From positions 18,483 to 82,482 of the forward strand of contig NZ_QZCH01000020.1 of assembly GCF_003596335.1 (NCBI RefSeq): a stretch of 64,000 nucleotides of DNA, written 5' to 3'. Of this stretch, positions 35,626 through 45,835 are shown one piece after another (the first letter of the stretch is position 1; every line of letters begins with the position of its first letter). The notes beneath the pieces were generated by a model that made no database searches, had not been told where the DNA came from, and saw only the letters and a program-made list of their open reading frames with translations. This DNA is from Motilimonas pumila. GTDB taxonomy: Bacteria; Pseudomonadota; Gammaproteobacteria; Enterobacterales; CBDFNC01. Position numbers and translations under genes: made by a program.

Positions 35626-35655
35626 TAAAAAAGGCAGCTTAACGCTGCCTTTTTA
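35626..35655. terminator. Intrinsic terminator after ppiD
   Basis: AAGGCAGC (35631-35638) pairs with GCTGCCTT (35644-35651) and is flanked by A and T runs, so it works on either strand. On the minus strand it ends the ppiD transcript just before the 138-aa gene, whose promoter must then lie within or after this element. Confidence 0.8.
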
Positions 35656-35676
35656 AATCTACACCCTTTCACACAA

Positions 35677-37575
35677 TTATTCTGCGGTTGGGTACGTAAT
35701 TTCTGCTTTGTCTTGTAAAAGTTTAATCAAGGCTTGGTAGCTACCGTCCGCTTGAGCGCGTTGGATAAACTGTGACAATTGATCAACTTCTTTGGTGCTC
35801 TCAGCTGAGTTATTCACGTCTGCTACTTGGCTTAACTCAACCAATACAATGTCACCATTCATTTGCTCAACGGTTTCATAGCTCATTGCGCCAGCCGCAG
35901 GTTTAGCCATAGCAAACACTGTATTAGCCACGGTTTGGTTAAAACCAGGGTTAATGCGAGAAATCGTTTCTTCTGGCTTGAAGCTCAGCGCCAAAGTCTC
36001 AATGTCAGCAGTAATGTCTTTGCCAGCACTCAGGTCATTAGACAACTTTTTAGCAAAGTCAGCGGCCGCTTGACCGGCTTTTTCTTGGCTTAGCTGCGCC
36101 ACAATTTGGTCTTTAACTTCTGCTAATTCTTTCGCAGACTGCGCTTTATAATCCGTTACGCGAAACACAATCGATTGCTCAGGTGATAATTCAACCAGCT
36201 CAGAGTTTAAGCCTTCCTCACGGAAATCGATTGAAAACGCTTGGTTTAACACGAGAGGGTTAGCAATTTCACCCACAGCAGAAGCTTGACTGAAGAACTC
36301 TGTAGTCGCCACTTCAAGACCGGCAGCGTCCGCTGCTTCTGATAGCGTATCTGGCACTTCAAATGCAAGCTCGCTGACCTGTTGTTGCTTCTCGTAGAAT
36401 ACCGCCATTGCTTTATCACGCTTCAGCGTGGTCGCAATTTTGTCTTTTACTTCAGCAAGCGGTGCTACTGCATCAGCTTGAACATCAATAAGCTTGATAA
36501 TGTGGTAACCAAACTCACTTTTAACGACGCCAGAAAGGTCGCCTGCTGCAGTCAAGGCAAATGCCGCGTCATCAAACGCAGGGTCATTATCACCTTTTAC
36601 AAACCAATCTAACTCACCGCCATTTTCACCACTAAAGGTATCATCGGAGTCCGATTTAGCCAATGCCGCAAAGTCTTCACCTTGGTTAAGCTTTTCAAGT
36701 AAGGCATAAGCTTGTTGCTCGGCATTTTCTTTGCTGCCATCCACCAAGATATGAGCCACTAGACGCTTTTCATCCGCTTTGTAGCTTTTTTGGTGCTCGT
36801 TGTAGTACTTGCTGATTTCATCATCAGACAGGGTAATGTCTTGGGCTAACGTTGCAACGTCAATCAGTACAAACTCCAGTTTAACTTGCTCTGGGTTTTG
36901 GAACTGCATAGGGTTCATATCGAAGTAGTTTTGCACTTCTTCGTCAGTCACTTTAACATCTGCCGCAAATTTGTCTGCAGGGATCGTTAGCTGGCGAATA
37001 GTACGCTCTTGCGTTTGCAGTTTTAACAGCTGCTCAGTCTCTACCGGTAAGCTAAACTCACTGGCAATGTAAGAGTTAAGCAATTGACGACGAGACATGT
37101 CTTGGCGTAAGTAATCTCTAAATTGCTCCGGCGAGTAGCTCGCACGACTCAATACCGCCAGATACGTTTGGTTATCAAATTGACCGTCACGCTGAAATTC
37201 AGGCATTTGACGAATCGCTTGCTTGATTTGCTCGTCGCTCACGCGTAAGCCAAGTTCATCAATCGCTTGGTCAGTTAAACGTTCACTGACAAGACGCTGC
37301 AATACGTTACTGCGTAATTGTTGAGAGAAGTTAGGATCTGCTGCGATATTGGCAAAGGCATCACCGTATTGGTTTTCCATTTGCGAGCGTTCGTTTTGAT
37401 AAGCCGTTTCAACGTCTTGGCGTGAGATGTCTTCACCATTGACGGTTACCGCTGCTTGCTCTGTGGTTGAGCCGAGATACCCACCTACCCCTGCTAATGC
37501 AAACGATAGAATGACCACAATTAAAATTATTTTTGCCGCGGGCCCTTGTGCGCCTTCGCGAAACTTATCCAACAT
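35677..37575 (-). CDS. ppiD: Periplasmic folding chaperone PpiD
   Basis: The 632-aa protein has a short cytoplasmic start, one membrane helix (AKIILIVVILSFALAGVGGYLG, about residues 13-34), a SurA_N-like chaperone region (35-180), a parvulin (PPIC) domain (about 265-355; LVAHILVDGSK to GYHIIKL) and a C-terminal SurA-like region. PpiD sits beside the SecYEG exit and assists newly exported proteins. The order lon-hupB-ppiD is the standard gammaproteobacterial one. It has its own ribosome-binding site (AGAGAAGTAAC) before the ATG. Confidence 0.95.
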   Translation of the reverse strand: MLDKFREGAQGPAAKIILIVVILSFALAGVGGYLGSTTEQAAVTVNGEDISRQDVETAYQNERSQMENQYGDAFANIAADPNFSQQLRSNVLQRLVSERLTDQAIDELGLRVSDEQIKQAIRQMPEFQRDGQFDNQTYLAVLSRASYSPEQFRDYLRQDMSRRQLLNSYIASEFSLPVETEQLLKLQTQERTIRQLTIPADKFAADVKVTDEEVQNYFDMNPMQFQNPEQVKLEFVLIDVATLAQDITLSDDEISKYYNEHQKSYKADEKRLVAHILVDGSKENAEQQAYALLEKLNQGEDFAALAKSDSDDTFSGENGGELDWFVKGDNDPAFDDAAFALTAAGDLSGVVKSEFGYHIIKLIDVQADAVAPLAEVKDKIATTLKRDKAMAVFYEKQQQVSELAFEVPDTLSEAADAAGLEVATTEFFSQASAVGEIANPLVLNQAFSIDFREEGLNSELVELSPEQSIVFRVTDYKAQSAKELAEVKDQIVAQLSQEKAGQAAADFAKKLSNDLSAGKDITADIETLALSFKPEETISRINPGFNQTVANTVFAMAKPAAGAMSYETVEQMNGDIVLVELSQVADVNNSAESTKEVDQLSQFIQRAQADGSYQALIKLLQDKAEITYPTAE

Positions 37576-37611
37576 GTTACTTCTCTCTTTATTCCTTGGA
37601 CCAAGCCTAGA

Positions 37612-37641
37612 TAAAAAAAGCGCACCTGAATTAGATGCGCT
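37612..37641 (-). terminator. Intrinsic terminator after hupB
   Basis: On the minus strand AGCGCA (37636-37641) pairs with TGCGCT (37619-37624), followed by seven T. It separates hupB from ppiD. Confidence 0.75.
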
Positions 37642-37717
37642 GTTACCTGTCTCTCAGATTGGACAGCTTAGTCCAATTGTATCAAGTTTCCGTTTGCAAA
37701 TCAGCAAACGGAATAGA

Positions 37718-37990
37718 TTAGTTTACTGCGTCTTTTAACGCTTTACCGGCTTTAAAGCCTGGTACTTTAGCAGCAGCGATTTGAATCTCTGCGCCAGTTT
37801 GTGGGTTACGACCAGTACGCGCACTGCGCTCTTTTACAGAAAAAGTACCGAAGCCAACCAAGGCTACAGAATCGTCTTGTTGCAGTGCTTCTGTCACTGA
37901 TTCAACAAATGCATCTAATGCACGTCCTGCACCAGCTTTTGAAAGGTCAGCACCCTCAGCAATCTTATCGATAAGTTGAGCTTTATTCAC
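37718..37990 (-). CDS. hupB: DNA-binding protein HU beta
   Basis: This 90-aa HU protein has the typical opening [19 protein letters not shown], the beta-arm signature [21 protein letters not shown], and the C-terminal helix [11 protein letters not shown]. It is a dimeric nucleoid protein that bends DNA. It lies between lon and ppiD as in E. coli, and ends in its own terminator. Confidence 0.97.
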   Translation of the reverse strand: MNKAQLIDKIAEGADLSKAGAGRALDAFVESVTEALQQDDSVALVGFGTFSVKERSARTGRNPQTGAEIQIAAAKVPGFKAGKALKDAVN

Positions 37991-38199
37991 AGTTAGTCCC
38001 CTATATTTCTTATATTTATTCGATTAATTTGCCAGTCTCCTCTGGAACCCTTAATCGAATTGATTCGTGAGTTTGACACTTTGACCCCTCGCGTACGACT
38101 GCAAAGCAAAATATCAACTAGTTAAATCTAATGCCAGCACTTGGGGCTGGCAAGAAAATTCAGCCTTCAGACCCGCTAATTTTGCGGATCATCAACTTT

Positions 38200-40551
38200 T
38201 TATTTATTAACGACTTCAAAACCTTCTGGATTTTCTTGTAACGCTACGTTTAGCACCTCATCAATCCAACGAACAGGAATGATTTCGAGGGCATCTTTGA
38301 CGTTATCAGGAATGTCTTCAAGGTCACGCGTGTTGTCATGAGGAATCAATACCGTATCGATACCACCTCGTAGCGCCGCTAGCAGTTTCTCTTTCAGTCC
38401 GCCAATGGGTAGCACTTCACCGCGTAAGGTGATCTCACCTGTCATGGCCACATTAGCTTTAACTGGGTTCCCCGTTAGGGTTGAAACCAATGCCGTACAC
38501 ATTGCGATACCCGCACTTGGGCCGTCTTTTGGCGTCGCACCTTCAGGAACGTGAACATGAATGTCACGTTTTTCATAGAAATCGCCATTGATGCGGTATT
38601 TCTCTGCTCGTGAGCGTACTACAGTCATGGCCGCTTGAATCGACTCTTGCATCACGTCGCCCAATGAACCTGTGTAGGTCAGTTTACCTTTACCCGGTAC
38701 CGCAGACGTTTCGATAGTCAGTAAATCACCGCCGACCTCTGTCCATGCTAAGCCTGTAACTTGGCCAATTTGATTTTTATCATCGGCTTTGCCGTAATCA
38801 AAACGTTGCACACCCAAGAATTCTTTAAGGTTGTCCGAATTGATTGTCACTTGCTTGATGTCTTTATTAAGCAAAATTTTCTTCACTGCCTTACGACACA
38901 GCTTCGAAATTTCACGCTCAAGGCCACGTACGCCCGCTTCGCGAGTGTAATAACGAATAATGCCTACGATTGCACTGTCTTCAATCACTACTTCGTTAGC
39001 TTTAAGGCCGTTACGTTTGATTTGCTTGTCAATCAAATGCTGCTTCGAAATGTTGAGCTTTTCGTCTTCGGTGTAGCCGGATAGACGAATCACTTCCATT
39101 CTGTCTAGCAGTGGCCCCGGAATGTTCATCGAGTTTGACGTAGCCACAAACATGACGTCCGACAAATCGTAATCCACTTCAAGGTAATGGTCATTGAAAC
39201 TGTTGTTTTGCTCTGGGTCTAATACCTCAAGCAACGCAGATGCTGGGTCACCACGCATGTCTGATGCCATCTTATCGATTTCATCTAACAAGAATAATGG
39301 GTTTTTCACGCCCACTTTTGACATCTTTTGAATCAGCTTACCTGGCATAGAACCAATGTAAGTACGGCGGTGGCCGCGTATTTCTGCTTCATCACGCACG
39401 CCGCCAAGGGCCATGCGAATGTACTTACGCCCTGTTGACTTGGCAATCGATTGGCCTAGAGAGGTTTTACCAACGCCAGGAGGACCAACCAAACACAAGA
39501 TGGGACCTTTTAATTTATTGACTCGGTTTTGCACCGCCAGGTATTCAAGGATACGCTCTTTTACCTTCTCCAAACCATAATGGTCGGTGTCCAGTATTTG
39601 CTGCGCTTTGGCGAGATCTTTTTTCACCTTAGAGCGTTTTTTCCACGGTACGCCTATCATCCAGTCGATGTAACCGCGAACGACGGTGGCTTCTGCTGAC
39701 ATTGGCGACATCATTTTCAGCTTCTGCAATTCTGCCAGGGTTTTCTCTTTACCCTCTTCAGTCATGCCCGCTTCATCAATCTTTTTCGCTAACGCTTCAA
39801 ACTCATCTGGCGCGTCATCCAGTTCACCAAGCTCTTTTTGAATGGCTTTCATTTGCTCATTCAGATAGTACTCGCGCTGGCTTTTTTCCATTTGCTTTTT
39901 AACTCGGCTGCGAATTTTTTTCTCAACTTGCAGCAGGTCAATTTCAGACTCCATCATCGCCATGAGGTACTCTAGGCGCTCAGGAATAGACGCAATTTCT
40001 AATACACTTTGCTTGTCTTCAAGCTTTAGCGGCATGTGCGCAGCCATGGTATCTGCCAAGCGATCTGCGTCTTCTATTGCGCTCACCGAAGTCATTACTT
40101 CAGGTGGAATTTTTTTGTTAAGCTTTACATAGCCTTCAAACTGGCCAATTGCGCTGCGAATAAGGACTTCTTCTTCGCGCTCATCAATTTCTTCATGAGC
40201 CAGTTCTTCAACTTCGGCAACAAAGAATTCTTCTTTGTCTAAGAAGCACTCAACCTTGGCACGGCGATTACCTTCTACCAATACCTTTACTGTACCGTCA
40301 GGCAGTTTCAACAACTGTAAAATGTTGGCAATGGTACCCACATCGAACATGTCACTGGTATCAGGATCGTCAGTGGACGCATCACGCTGGGCAACCAATA
40401 ATACTTGCTTCCCCTTGTCCATGGCGGCTTCAAGACAAGAGATAGACTTTTCACGGCCTACAAACAGTGGAATAACCATATGTGGATAAACCACCACATC
40501 CCTTAATGGTAAGACTGGGATTTCTATGCGCTCGGAACGCTCTAAACTCAT
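38200..40551 (-). CDS. lon: ATP-dependent protease Lon
   Basis: The 783-aa protein has the Lon substrate-binding N-domain ([20 protein letters not shown]), a long coiled coil, AAA+ Walker [10 protein letters not shown], Walker [11 protein letters not shown], and the C-terminal protease with the nucleophile serine in DGPSAGIAM and the lysine in [10 protein letters not shown]. It degrades misfolded and regulatory proteins in the cytoplasm. A candidate sigma-32 promoter lies 41-69 bases upstream. A hairpin GCCAGC/GCTGGC (38133-38151) lies between lon and hupB. Confidence 0.98.
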   Translation of the reverse strand: MSLERSERIEIPVLPLRDVVVYPHMVIPLFVGREKSISCLEAAMDKGKQVLLVAQRDASTDDPDTSDMFDVGTIANILQLLKLPDGTVKVLVEGNRRAKVECFLDKEEFFVAEVEELAHEEIDEREEEVLIRSAIGQFEGYVKLNKKIPPEVMTSVSAIEDADRLADTMAAHMPLKLEDKQSVLEIASIPERLEYLMAMMESEIDLLQVEKKIRSRVKKQMEKSQREYYLNEQMKAIQKELGELDDAPDEFEALAKKIDEAGMTEEGKEKTLAELQKLKMMSPMSAEATVVRGYIDWMIGVPWKKRSKVKKDLAKAQQILDTDHYGLEKVKERILEYLAVQNRVNKLKGPILCLVGPPGVGKTSLGQSIAKSTGRKYIRMALGGVRDEAEIRGHRRTYIGSMPGKLIQKMSKVGVKNPLFLLDEIDKMASDMRGDPASALLEVLDPEQNNSFNDHYLEVDYDLSDVMFVATSNSMNIPGPLLDRMEVIRLSGYTEDEKLNISKQHLIDKQIKRNGLKANEVVIEDSAIVGIIRYYTREAGVRGLEREISKLCRKAVKKILLNKDIKQVTINSDNLKEFLGVQRFDYGKADDKNQIGQVTGLAWTEVGGDLLTIETSAVPGKGKLTYTGSLGDVMQESIQAAMTVVRSRAEKYRINGDFYEKRDIHVHVPEGATPKDGPSAGIAMCTALVSTLTGNPVKANVAMTGEITLRGEVLPIGGLKEKLLAALRGGIDTVLIPHDNTRDLEDIPDNVKDALEIIPVRWIDEVLNVALQENPEGFEVVNK

Positions 40552-40591
40552 TATGTCCTCTCTGTTTGAATTCTAGGGCACTATTAACCAG

Positions 40592-40620
40592 TATATTGGG
40601 GCTTAAAAGAAAGATTCAAT
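40592..40620 (-). promoter_or_regulatory. Candidate heat-shock (sigma-32) promoter of lon
   Basis: On the minus strand ATTGAAT, 12 bases, then CCCCAATATA resembles the sigma-32 pattern CTTGAAA-N13-CCCCATNTA. The C-run -10 is the most diagnostic part. It lies a short distance before the lon ATG, and lon is a heat-shock gene in E. coli. Confidence 0.55.
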
Positions 40621-40647
40621 GGCTAATAAAGCAAAAAAGTGAAAAAA

Positions 40648-40672
40648 CAAAAAAGGGGCCGATTGGCCCCTA
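40648..40672 (-). terminator. Intrinsic terminator after clpX
   Basis: GGGGCC (40655-40660) pairs with GGCCCC (40665-40670) around GATT. On the minus strand it is followed by a T-run. It lies 23 bases after the clpX stop codon, so lon is transcribed from its own promoter. Confidence 0.85.
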
Positions 40673-40692
40673 AATAATTGTTTGAAAAAGCA

Positions 40693-41976
40693 TCATTCTG
40701 ATGAAGCGGCTTGATTATCATTACTTTCGTAAATCAAGATAGGATCAGATTCACCTTTAATAACTGTTTCATCAATCACTACTTTGCTGACGTCTACCGC
40801 AGACGGCAGGTCATACATAGTGTTAAGCAACACTTGCTCAACAATTGAACGCAAACCACGTGCACCCGTTTTACGGTCCATCGCTTTTTGCGCGATTGCT
40901 TGCAACGCGTCATCTCGGAACTCAAGTTCAACGTCTTCAAGCTCAAATAATGCCGCGTATTGCTTGGTCAGCGCGTTCTTCGGCTCTTTCAAAATCTGAA
41001 TCAAGGCATCCGCGTCCAACTCGGTTAGGGTTGCCACAACCGGTAAACGACCAATAAACTCAGGAATCAAACCATATTTGACCAAATCTTCTGGCTCGGT
41101 CTTGGTAAAGATTTCAGACAAGCTTGCCTTGTTATCTTTTGACTGCACATTGGCGCCAAAGCCAATCCCAGTGCCCGTATGAACCCTTTGTTCAATCACT
41201 TTATCTAGGCCGGCAAATGCACCGCCACAGATAAACAAGATCTTACTGGTATCTACCTGCAAGAATTCTTGTTGCGGGTGCTTGCGTCCACCTTGCGGCG
41301 GCACAGAAGCAACCGTGCCTTCGATCAGTTTCAGTAAGGCTTGTTGCACACCTTCACCTGACACGTCACGGGTAATTGACGGGTTATCTGATTTACGTGA
41401 AATCTTATCAATCTCATCAATGTAAACGATACCACGTTGCGCTTTGTCAACGTCATAGTCACATTTTTGCAGTAACTTCTGGATGATGTTTTCAACGTCT
41501 TCCCCCACATAACCCGCTTCGGTTAAGGTGGTGGCATCCGCCATAGTGAAAGGCACATCCAATAAGCGCGCCAGTGTTTCTGCCAGCAATGTTTTACCAC
41601 TGCCCGTTGGGCCAATCAGCAAGATGTTACTTTTGCCTAACTCAACCCCGTCAGCTACTGCGTCGATATTACGCAGTCGCTTGTAGTGATTGTAAACGGC
41701 TACCGCCAAGACTTTTTTGGCATGCTCTTGGCCTATCACGTAATCATCTAAGTGGGCTCGGATTTCGTGTGGTGTGGGTAGACGGTCACCTTCTTGCTTA
41801 GGTGCAATTTCTTTGATCTCTTCACGAATAATATCGTTACAAAGCTCTACACACTCATCACAGATATAAACGGAAGGGCCAGCAATTAACTTCCTTACCT
41901 CATGTTGGCTCTTGCCACAAAAGGAGCAATATAGAAGTTTGCCACTATCACCCTCTCCTTTACGCTTATCTGTCAT
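40693..41976 (-). CDS. clpX: ClpXP ATPase subunit ClpX
   Basis: The 427-aa AAA+ unfoldase has an N-terminal zinc-binding domain (CSFCGKSQ ... CDECVELC), Walker A GPTGSGKT, the pore-loop GYVGED, Walker B YIDEIDKI, the ClpP-contacting IGFGA loop and the sensor-2 GARGLRSI. It unfolds tagged substrates and feeds them to ClpP. It is 96 bases after clpP on the same strand. Confidence 0.98.
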   Translation of the reverse strand: MTDKRKGEGDSGKLLYCSFCGKSQHEVRKLIAGPSVYICDECVELCNDIIREEIKEIAPKQEGDRLPTPHEIRAHLDDYVIGQEHAKKVLAVAVYNHYKRLRNIDAVADGVELGKSNILLIGPTGSGKTLLAETLARLLDVPFTMADATTLTEAGYVGEDVENIIQKLLQKCDYDVDKAQRGIVYIDEIDKISRKSDNPSITRDVSGEGVQQALLKLIEGTVASVPPQGGRKHPQQEFLQVDTSKILFICGGAFAGLDKVIEQRVHTGTGIGFGANVQSKDNKASLSEIFTKTEPEDLVKYGLIPEFIGRLPVVATLTELDADALIQILKEPKNALTKQYAALFELEDVELEFRDDALQAIAQKAMDRKTGARGLRSIVEQVLLNTMYDLPSAVDVSKVVIDETVIKGESDPILIYESNDNQAASSE

Positions 41977-42072
41977 TCGTTAACCTCATAATTTGGCAAT
42001 GTGCCATTTTGGTTCAAACTGACGGTTTGAACCTACGCTTCATTAAAGTTTAATGCAGTTACTAAAAAATGC

Positions 42073-42696
42073 TTAATCTCTTCGCTCTAGGATAGAGTCA
42101 ACAATGCCATAGTCAACGGCTTGTTGAGCTGTCATAAAGTTATCGCGATCCGTATCACGGGCGATGACATCATATTCTTGGCCAGTGTGATGTGCGAGCA
42201 ACTCGTTCATGCGACGTTTGGTGCGCAAAATTTCCTGAGCATGGATTTCAAAGTCAGATGCCTGACCTTGGAAGCCACCAAGGGGCTGATGAATCATAAC
42301 TTTAGCATTGGGTAATACGTGGCGTTTGCCTTCAGTACCACCGGCTAATAAGAAAGCGCCCATGCTCGCCGCTAAGCCCATACATACAGTGCTTACGTCT
42401 GGTTTAATAAACTGCATCGTGTCATAGATTGACATGCCCGCACTGATTGAGCCACCTGGCGAATTGATGTAAAGAAAAATATCTTTGTCTGGGTTTTCCG
42501 ACTCTAAGAATAGTAACTGCGCGGCGACTAGGTTCGCCATATGATCTTCGACTTGACCGGTAAGGAAAATAACCCGTTCTTTTAATAAACGAGAATAAAT
42601 ATCATAAGAGCGTTCACCTTTAGAGGTTTGCTCTACCACCATAGGTACAAGGGCATTGCTTGGCGCATCAAACATAGGATCGTAACTTTTTGACAT
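42073..42696 (-). CDS. clpP: ClpP protease subunit
   Basis: The 207-aa serine peptidase shows the catalytic triad: Ser in [11 protein letters not shown], His in VMIHQPLGG and Asp in RDTDRDNF. A short N-terminal propeptide of about 13 residues is expected to be removed. It assembles into two heptameric rings and works with ClpX. AAGGACAACC precedes the ATG. A hairpin in the 82-bp gap after tig is discussed separately. Confidence 0.98.
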   Translation of the reverse strand: MSKSYDPMFDAPSNALVPMVVEQTSKGERSYDIYSRLLKERVIFLTGQVEDHMANLVAAQLLFLESENPDKDIFLYINSPGGSISAGMSIYDTMQFIKPDVSTVCMGLAASMGAFLLAGGTEGKRHVLPNAKVMIHQPLGGFQGQASDFEIHAQEILRTKRRMNELLAHHTGQEYDVIARDTDRDNFMTAQQAVDYGIVDSILERRD

Positions 42697-42714
42697 AGAT
42701 GGTTGTCCTTAAAC

Positions 42715-42748
42715 AAAAATGGCTCGGGTGATCATCACACGAGCCATT
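42715..42748 (-). terminator. Hairpin in the tig-clpP gap (terminator or leader stem)
   Basis: AATGGCTCG (42718-42726) pairs with CGAGCCATT (42740-42748), with an inner palindrome GTGAT-C-ATCAC that can extend the stem. On the minus strand the stem is followed by TTTTTGTTT, so it qualifies as an intrinsic terminator for tig. A TATAAT (42746-42751) with TTGACA 19 bases upstream immediately precedes it, so a clpP transcript could begin at the stem. Confidence 0.65.
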
Positions 42749-42778
42749 ATAAGCGTCAGATTCGACTAATTGTCAAAT

Positions 42779-44095
42779 CTATTGTGCGTTAGCTGCTGCT
42801 TTATTCATAACTTCTTCAAAAGTTGTTTCTTTTTCGACCACTTTTGATTTTTCTAAGATGAACTCAACGGCTTGCTCTTCTAGCGCAACGTTTTGAATGT
42901 TTTGTAGCGCTTCTTTGTTGCTTTGGTAGTAGCTGATTACTTCTTGTGGATCTTCGTAAGCAGATGCCGCGTTTTCAATGATAGTAGTTACGCGTGCTTC
43001 TTCTACTTTAAGCTCGTTTGCTTTGATCACTTCACCAAGTAGTAGACCTACTTTTACGCGACGTGCAGCTTGCTCTTCAAACAGCTCCGCAGGTAGCTCA
43101 GGCATGTTTTTAGGATCTACTTGACCGCCAAAACGTTGAACCGCTTGCTGGCGTAATACGTCAACTTCACTTGCAAGCAATGACTTAGGTACTTCGATTT
43201 CGTTCGCGTTTACTAGCGCATCAAGTACTTGCTCTTTAGTGTTGTTTTTCAGCGTTTGCTCAAGCTCACGCTTCATGTTTTTGCCAACTTCTGTTTTAAG
43301 ATCTTCAACTTGACCGCTTTCTACGCCAAATTTCTTCACGAATTCTTCGTTGATCTCTGGTAGCTCAAGCGCTTCAACTTGAGTCAGTTTGATAGCAAAT
43401 TTAGCCGCTTTACCTTTTAGGTTTTCAGCGTGGTATTCTTCAGGGAAAGTTACATCGATGTCGAACTCTTCACCCGCTTTCTTACCTTTAACGCCTTCTT
43501 CAAAGCCAGGGATCATACGACCAGAACCGATAACCAGTTTGAACGCTTCTGCTTTACCGCCTTCAAACTCTTCACCGTCGATAGTACCAACGAAGTCGAT
43601 AGTCGCTTGGTTGTCGTCTGCTGCAGCTGCATCAACGATTGACCATGTAGCGTGTTGCTTACGCAGTGTTTCTAGCATGTTATCTAGGTCAGCGTCTTCA
43701 ACTGAAGCAACTTGCTTCTCTACTGATAGTTCGTCAAACGCGCCGATAGCCACTTCTGGGTATACTTCAAACGTTGCAACGAAAGTGAAGTCTTCACCTT
43801 CTTGACGTGCCGCAGGCTCAAGAGCCGGTGCACCCGCAGGGTTTAACTTCTCAGCCATGATCGCTTCGAAGAAGTTACGTTGCATTAGTTCACCAGCAAT
43901 ATCTTGAGACACGGCTGCGCCAAAACGCTTCTTGATAACTTTCGCTGGAACTTTACCAGGACGGAAACCGTCGATGCGTTGTGTTTTAGCTAGCTGACGA
44001 AGACGACCATCAAGTTCTTGATCGAATTTTTCAGCTGGAACGGTGATCGTAAGACGGCGTTCTAGACCTTGAGTCGTCTCTACTGATGCTTGCAT
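42779..44095 (-). CDS. tig: Trigger factor
   Basis: The 438-aa ribosome-associated chaperone has the N-terminal ribosome-docking signature GFRPGKVP (about residues 43-50), a central FKBP-type prolyl isomerase domain (about 150-245; [32 protein letters not shown]) and a C-terminal helical cradle. It meets nascent chains at the exit tunnel. The order tig-clpP-clpX-lon is standard. Its leader carries two hairpins. Confidence 0.97.
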   Translation of the reverse strand: MQASVETTQGLERRLTITVPAEKFDQELDGRLRQLAKTQRIDGFRPGKVPAKVIKKRFGAAVSQDIAGELMQRNFFEAIMAEKLNPAGAPALEPAARQEGEDFTFVATFEVYPEVAIGAFDELSVEKQVASVEDADLDNMLETLRKQHATWSIVDAAAADDNQATIDFVGTIDGEEFEGGKAEAFKLVIGSGRMIPGFEEGVKGKKAGEEFDIDVTFPEEYHAENLKGKAAKFAIKLTQVEALELPEINEEFVKKFGVESGQVEDLKTEVGKNMKRELEQTLKNNTKEQVLDALVNANEIEVPKSLLASEVDVLRQQAVQRFGGQVDPKNMPELPAELFEEQAARRVKVGLLLGEVIKANELKVEEARVTTIIENAASAYEDPQEVISYYQSNKEALQNIQNVALEEQAVEFILEKSKVVEKETTFEEVMNKAAANAQ

Positions 44096-44113
44096 TGTAT
44101 TACCTCAAATCTT

Positions 44114-44166
44114 TTCGGCATCAATTGGCCGAATTATTTCTATAAAAAGGTAGCAAACTACCTTTT
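44114..44166 (-). promoter_or_regulatory. Two hairpins in the tig leader
   Basis: Closest to upstream, AAAAGGTAG-TTTG-CTACCTTTT (44145-44166, minus strand) is followed by TTATAG and looks like an attenuator. Then TTCGGC (44128-44133 on the minus strand) pairs with GCCGAA (44114-44119), ending about 19 bases before the tig ATG and near the ribosome-binding site (GAGGTA). Both lie in the transcript leader if the promoter is further upstream. Confidence 0.5.
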
Positions 44167-44365
44167 ACGTGTTAAAAGTCAAGCCAGAGCGGGTCTGACT
44201 TGTAAAATTTGGTGCGATTGAGTGAATCAACCTAAAATTTGACGCAGCATTATAGCTGCGCTTTGGCAATGAGTCGAGGCCACAAATGAGCCAAATAGTG
44301 AAGGGAGTCGCAATAACGCTGCCGATAACAAGGTTATTGCTGAAAAATCAGTGGATTTTAAGACC

Positions 44366-45307
44366 TTAAGGTAAGACTTGCTTCAATCGCGTTTGCACCA
44401 CTTCAACCAATAAATCAGGCTGAAATTTGGAAATAAAGGCGTTACAACCCACTTTTTCTACCATGGCATTGTTAAAACTGCCACTTAAAGAAGTATTGAG
44501 CGCAATGTATAAATCGTTCATGCGAGGGTCGTTACGCACTTCATATGTAAGCTTGTAACCGTCCATCACTGGCATCTCTGCGTCAGTGATCATCATTAGT
44601 ATTTCATCATCAATGTTTATACCTGCGTCACACCAGCCTTTTAGCATGTTCAGTGCTTCCATGCCGTTATTAACGCTAATGACCTCTATTCCAAGCTGGG
44701 CTAAAGTATCAGATACTTGCCTTCTGGCCGTTGAAGAGTCATCAGCGTGCAAAATTTTTCGCCCGGCAAACTCGCTAATGATATTTTCATCTAAGGTATC
44801 TTCAGAAATTTCAATGTTGTAAGTAACTATTTCCGCCAGGACTTTTTCAACATCAATGATTTCAACCAATTGCTGCTGGTCATGATGAGTAATTTGCGTT
44901 ATCGCAGTTAAGTAATGGTTTTTACCCACTGTACTGGGCGGCGGCATGATGTCTTGCCAGGTTAAGTTAACAATATGCTCAACTTGGCCCACCAAAAAAC
45001 CCTGCACGCTGCGGTTATACTCGGTAATAACTAAATTACACTTTTGATCAACGTCAATGGGGTTCATGCCAATAGCTTCACGTAAATTGATCACCGGAAT
45101 GCTTTGACCCCGTAACGTCGCAACACCGCAGACTTTCGGGTGGGCATTGGGCATGGCATTAAGTTTAGGTAATTGCACCACTTCTTTGACTTTAAAGACA
45201 TTGATGGCAAAAAGCTGATGCGTTTGCAGCCTAAATAGCAACAGCTCTAATCGGTTCTCACCAACCAGTTGTGTCCTTTGGTCAACGGTTTCAAGAATAT
45301 TCGCCAT
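44366..45307 (-). CDS. cheV: Chemotaxis coupling/response protein CheV
   Basis: The 313-aa protein joins an N-terminal CheW domain (about residues 15-165) to a C-terminal receiver domain (about 180-310). The phospho-acceptor Asp lies in MMITDAEMPVMDGYKL, with the upstream acidic pair in ILHADDSSTARRQ. CheV couples chemoreceptors to CheA and dampens signalling when phosphorylated. It stands alone, away from a che cluster, as often in polar-flagellated gammaproteobacteria. It fits with motY elsewhere in the window. Confidence 0.94.
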   Translation of the reverse strand: MANILETVDQRTQLVGENRLELLLFRLQTHQLFAINVFKVKEVVQLPKLNAMPNAHPKVCGVATLRGQSIPVINLREAIGMNPIDVDQKCNLVITEYNRSVQGFLVGQVEHIVNLTWQDIMPPPSTVGKNHYLTAITQITHHDQQQLVEIIDVEKVLAEIVTYNIEISEDTLDENIISEFAGRKILHADDSSTARRQVSDTLAQLGIEVISVNNGMEALNMLKGWCDAGINIDDEILMMITDAEMPVMDGYKLTYEVRNDPRMNDLYIALNTSLSGSFNNAMVEKVGCNAFISKFQPDLLVEVVQTRLKQVLP

Positions 45308-45433
45308 TGCTACCTCTGATAATTGAAATATATTCCATAGCTTGCATAATAGCCGTCTATTAAAGAAGCTTAGCCAATTCGCTCAAACTTCGCCCCTTTA
45401 TGAAAGTATTAACCAAGAGCTAACAGTTGTAAT

Positions 45434-45766
45434 ATGCGAGATTTAACTTTTTCTGGCGTTAAAGCCCACCCTTTGGCCGTTGCTATTATGTTTTTGTTGG
45501 CCATGGCCGTACTGTTATATGGTTGGTTTGACACCAGTTTCTATTTATACCAGCAAAGCAGTTTAGATTTTGTCAATTTTAAACAACAATTATCTGACAC
45601 CCAGACTGGCCGAGGCTATTTATTAGCTGCATGCTTTACCTTATTACTGGCCCTTTATAGCGTCTTACAGCTGCAACAACACATCATTTACAAACTCATC
45701 AGTTATTGCTCTGCAGCCTTACTCGTCGCCGCTGCTGTTTTTAGTGTAGGCCTATTACTGTTGTGA
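45434..45766 (+). CDS. Small membrane protein, three helices, unknown
   Basis: The 110-aa product has three predicted membrane helices (about residues 12-32, 62-80 and 87-109) joined by polar loops. There is no recognisable family motif. The ribosome-binding site is weak. It is supported by a continuous hydrophobic-helix pattern and by an intrinsic terminator just after its stop codon. It is divergent from cheV. Confidence 0.55.
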   Translation: MRDLTFSGVKAHPLAVAIMFLLAMAVLLYGWFDTSFYLYQQSSLDFVNFKQQLSDTQTGRGYLLAACFTLLLALYSVLQLQQHIIYKLISYCSAALLVAAAVFSVGLLLL

Positions 45767-45773
45767 TACGGAC

Positions 45774-45808
45774 AAAAAAAAGCCAAACCCTGAGGTTTGG
45801 CTAGTTTA
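45774..45808. terminator. Bidirectional terminator, 110-aa gene / pyrC
   Basis: AGCCAAACC (45781-45789) pairs with GGTTTGGCT (45794-45802). A seven-A run precedes the stem, giving a T-run for pyrC on the minus strand, and TAGTTTAATT follows for the plus strand. Confidence 0.8.
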
Positions 45809-45835
45809 ATTGTCTCAACTGCACATTGGATCTAA

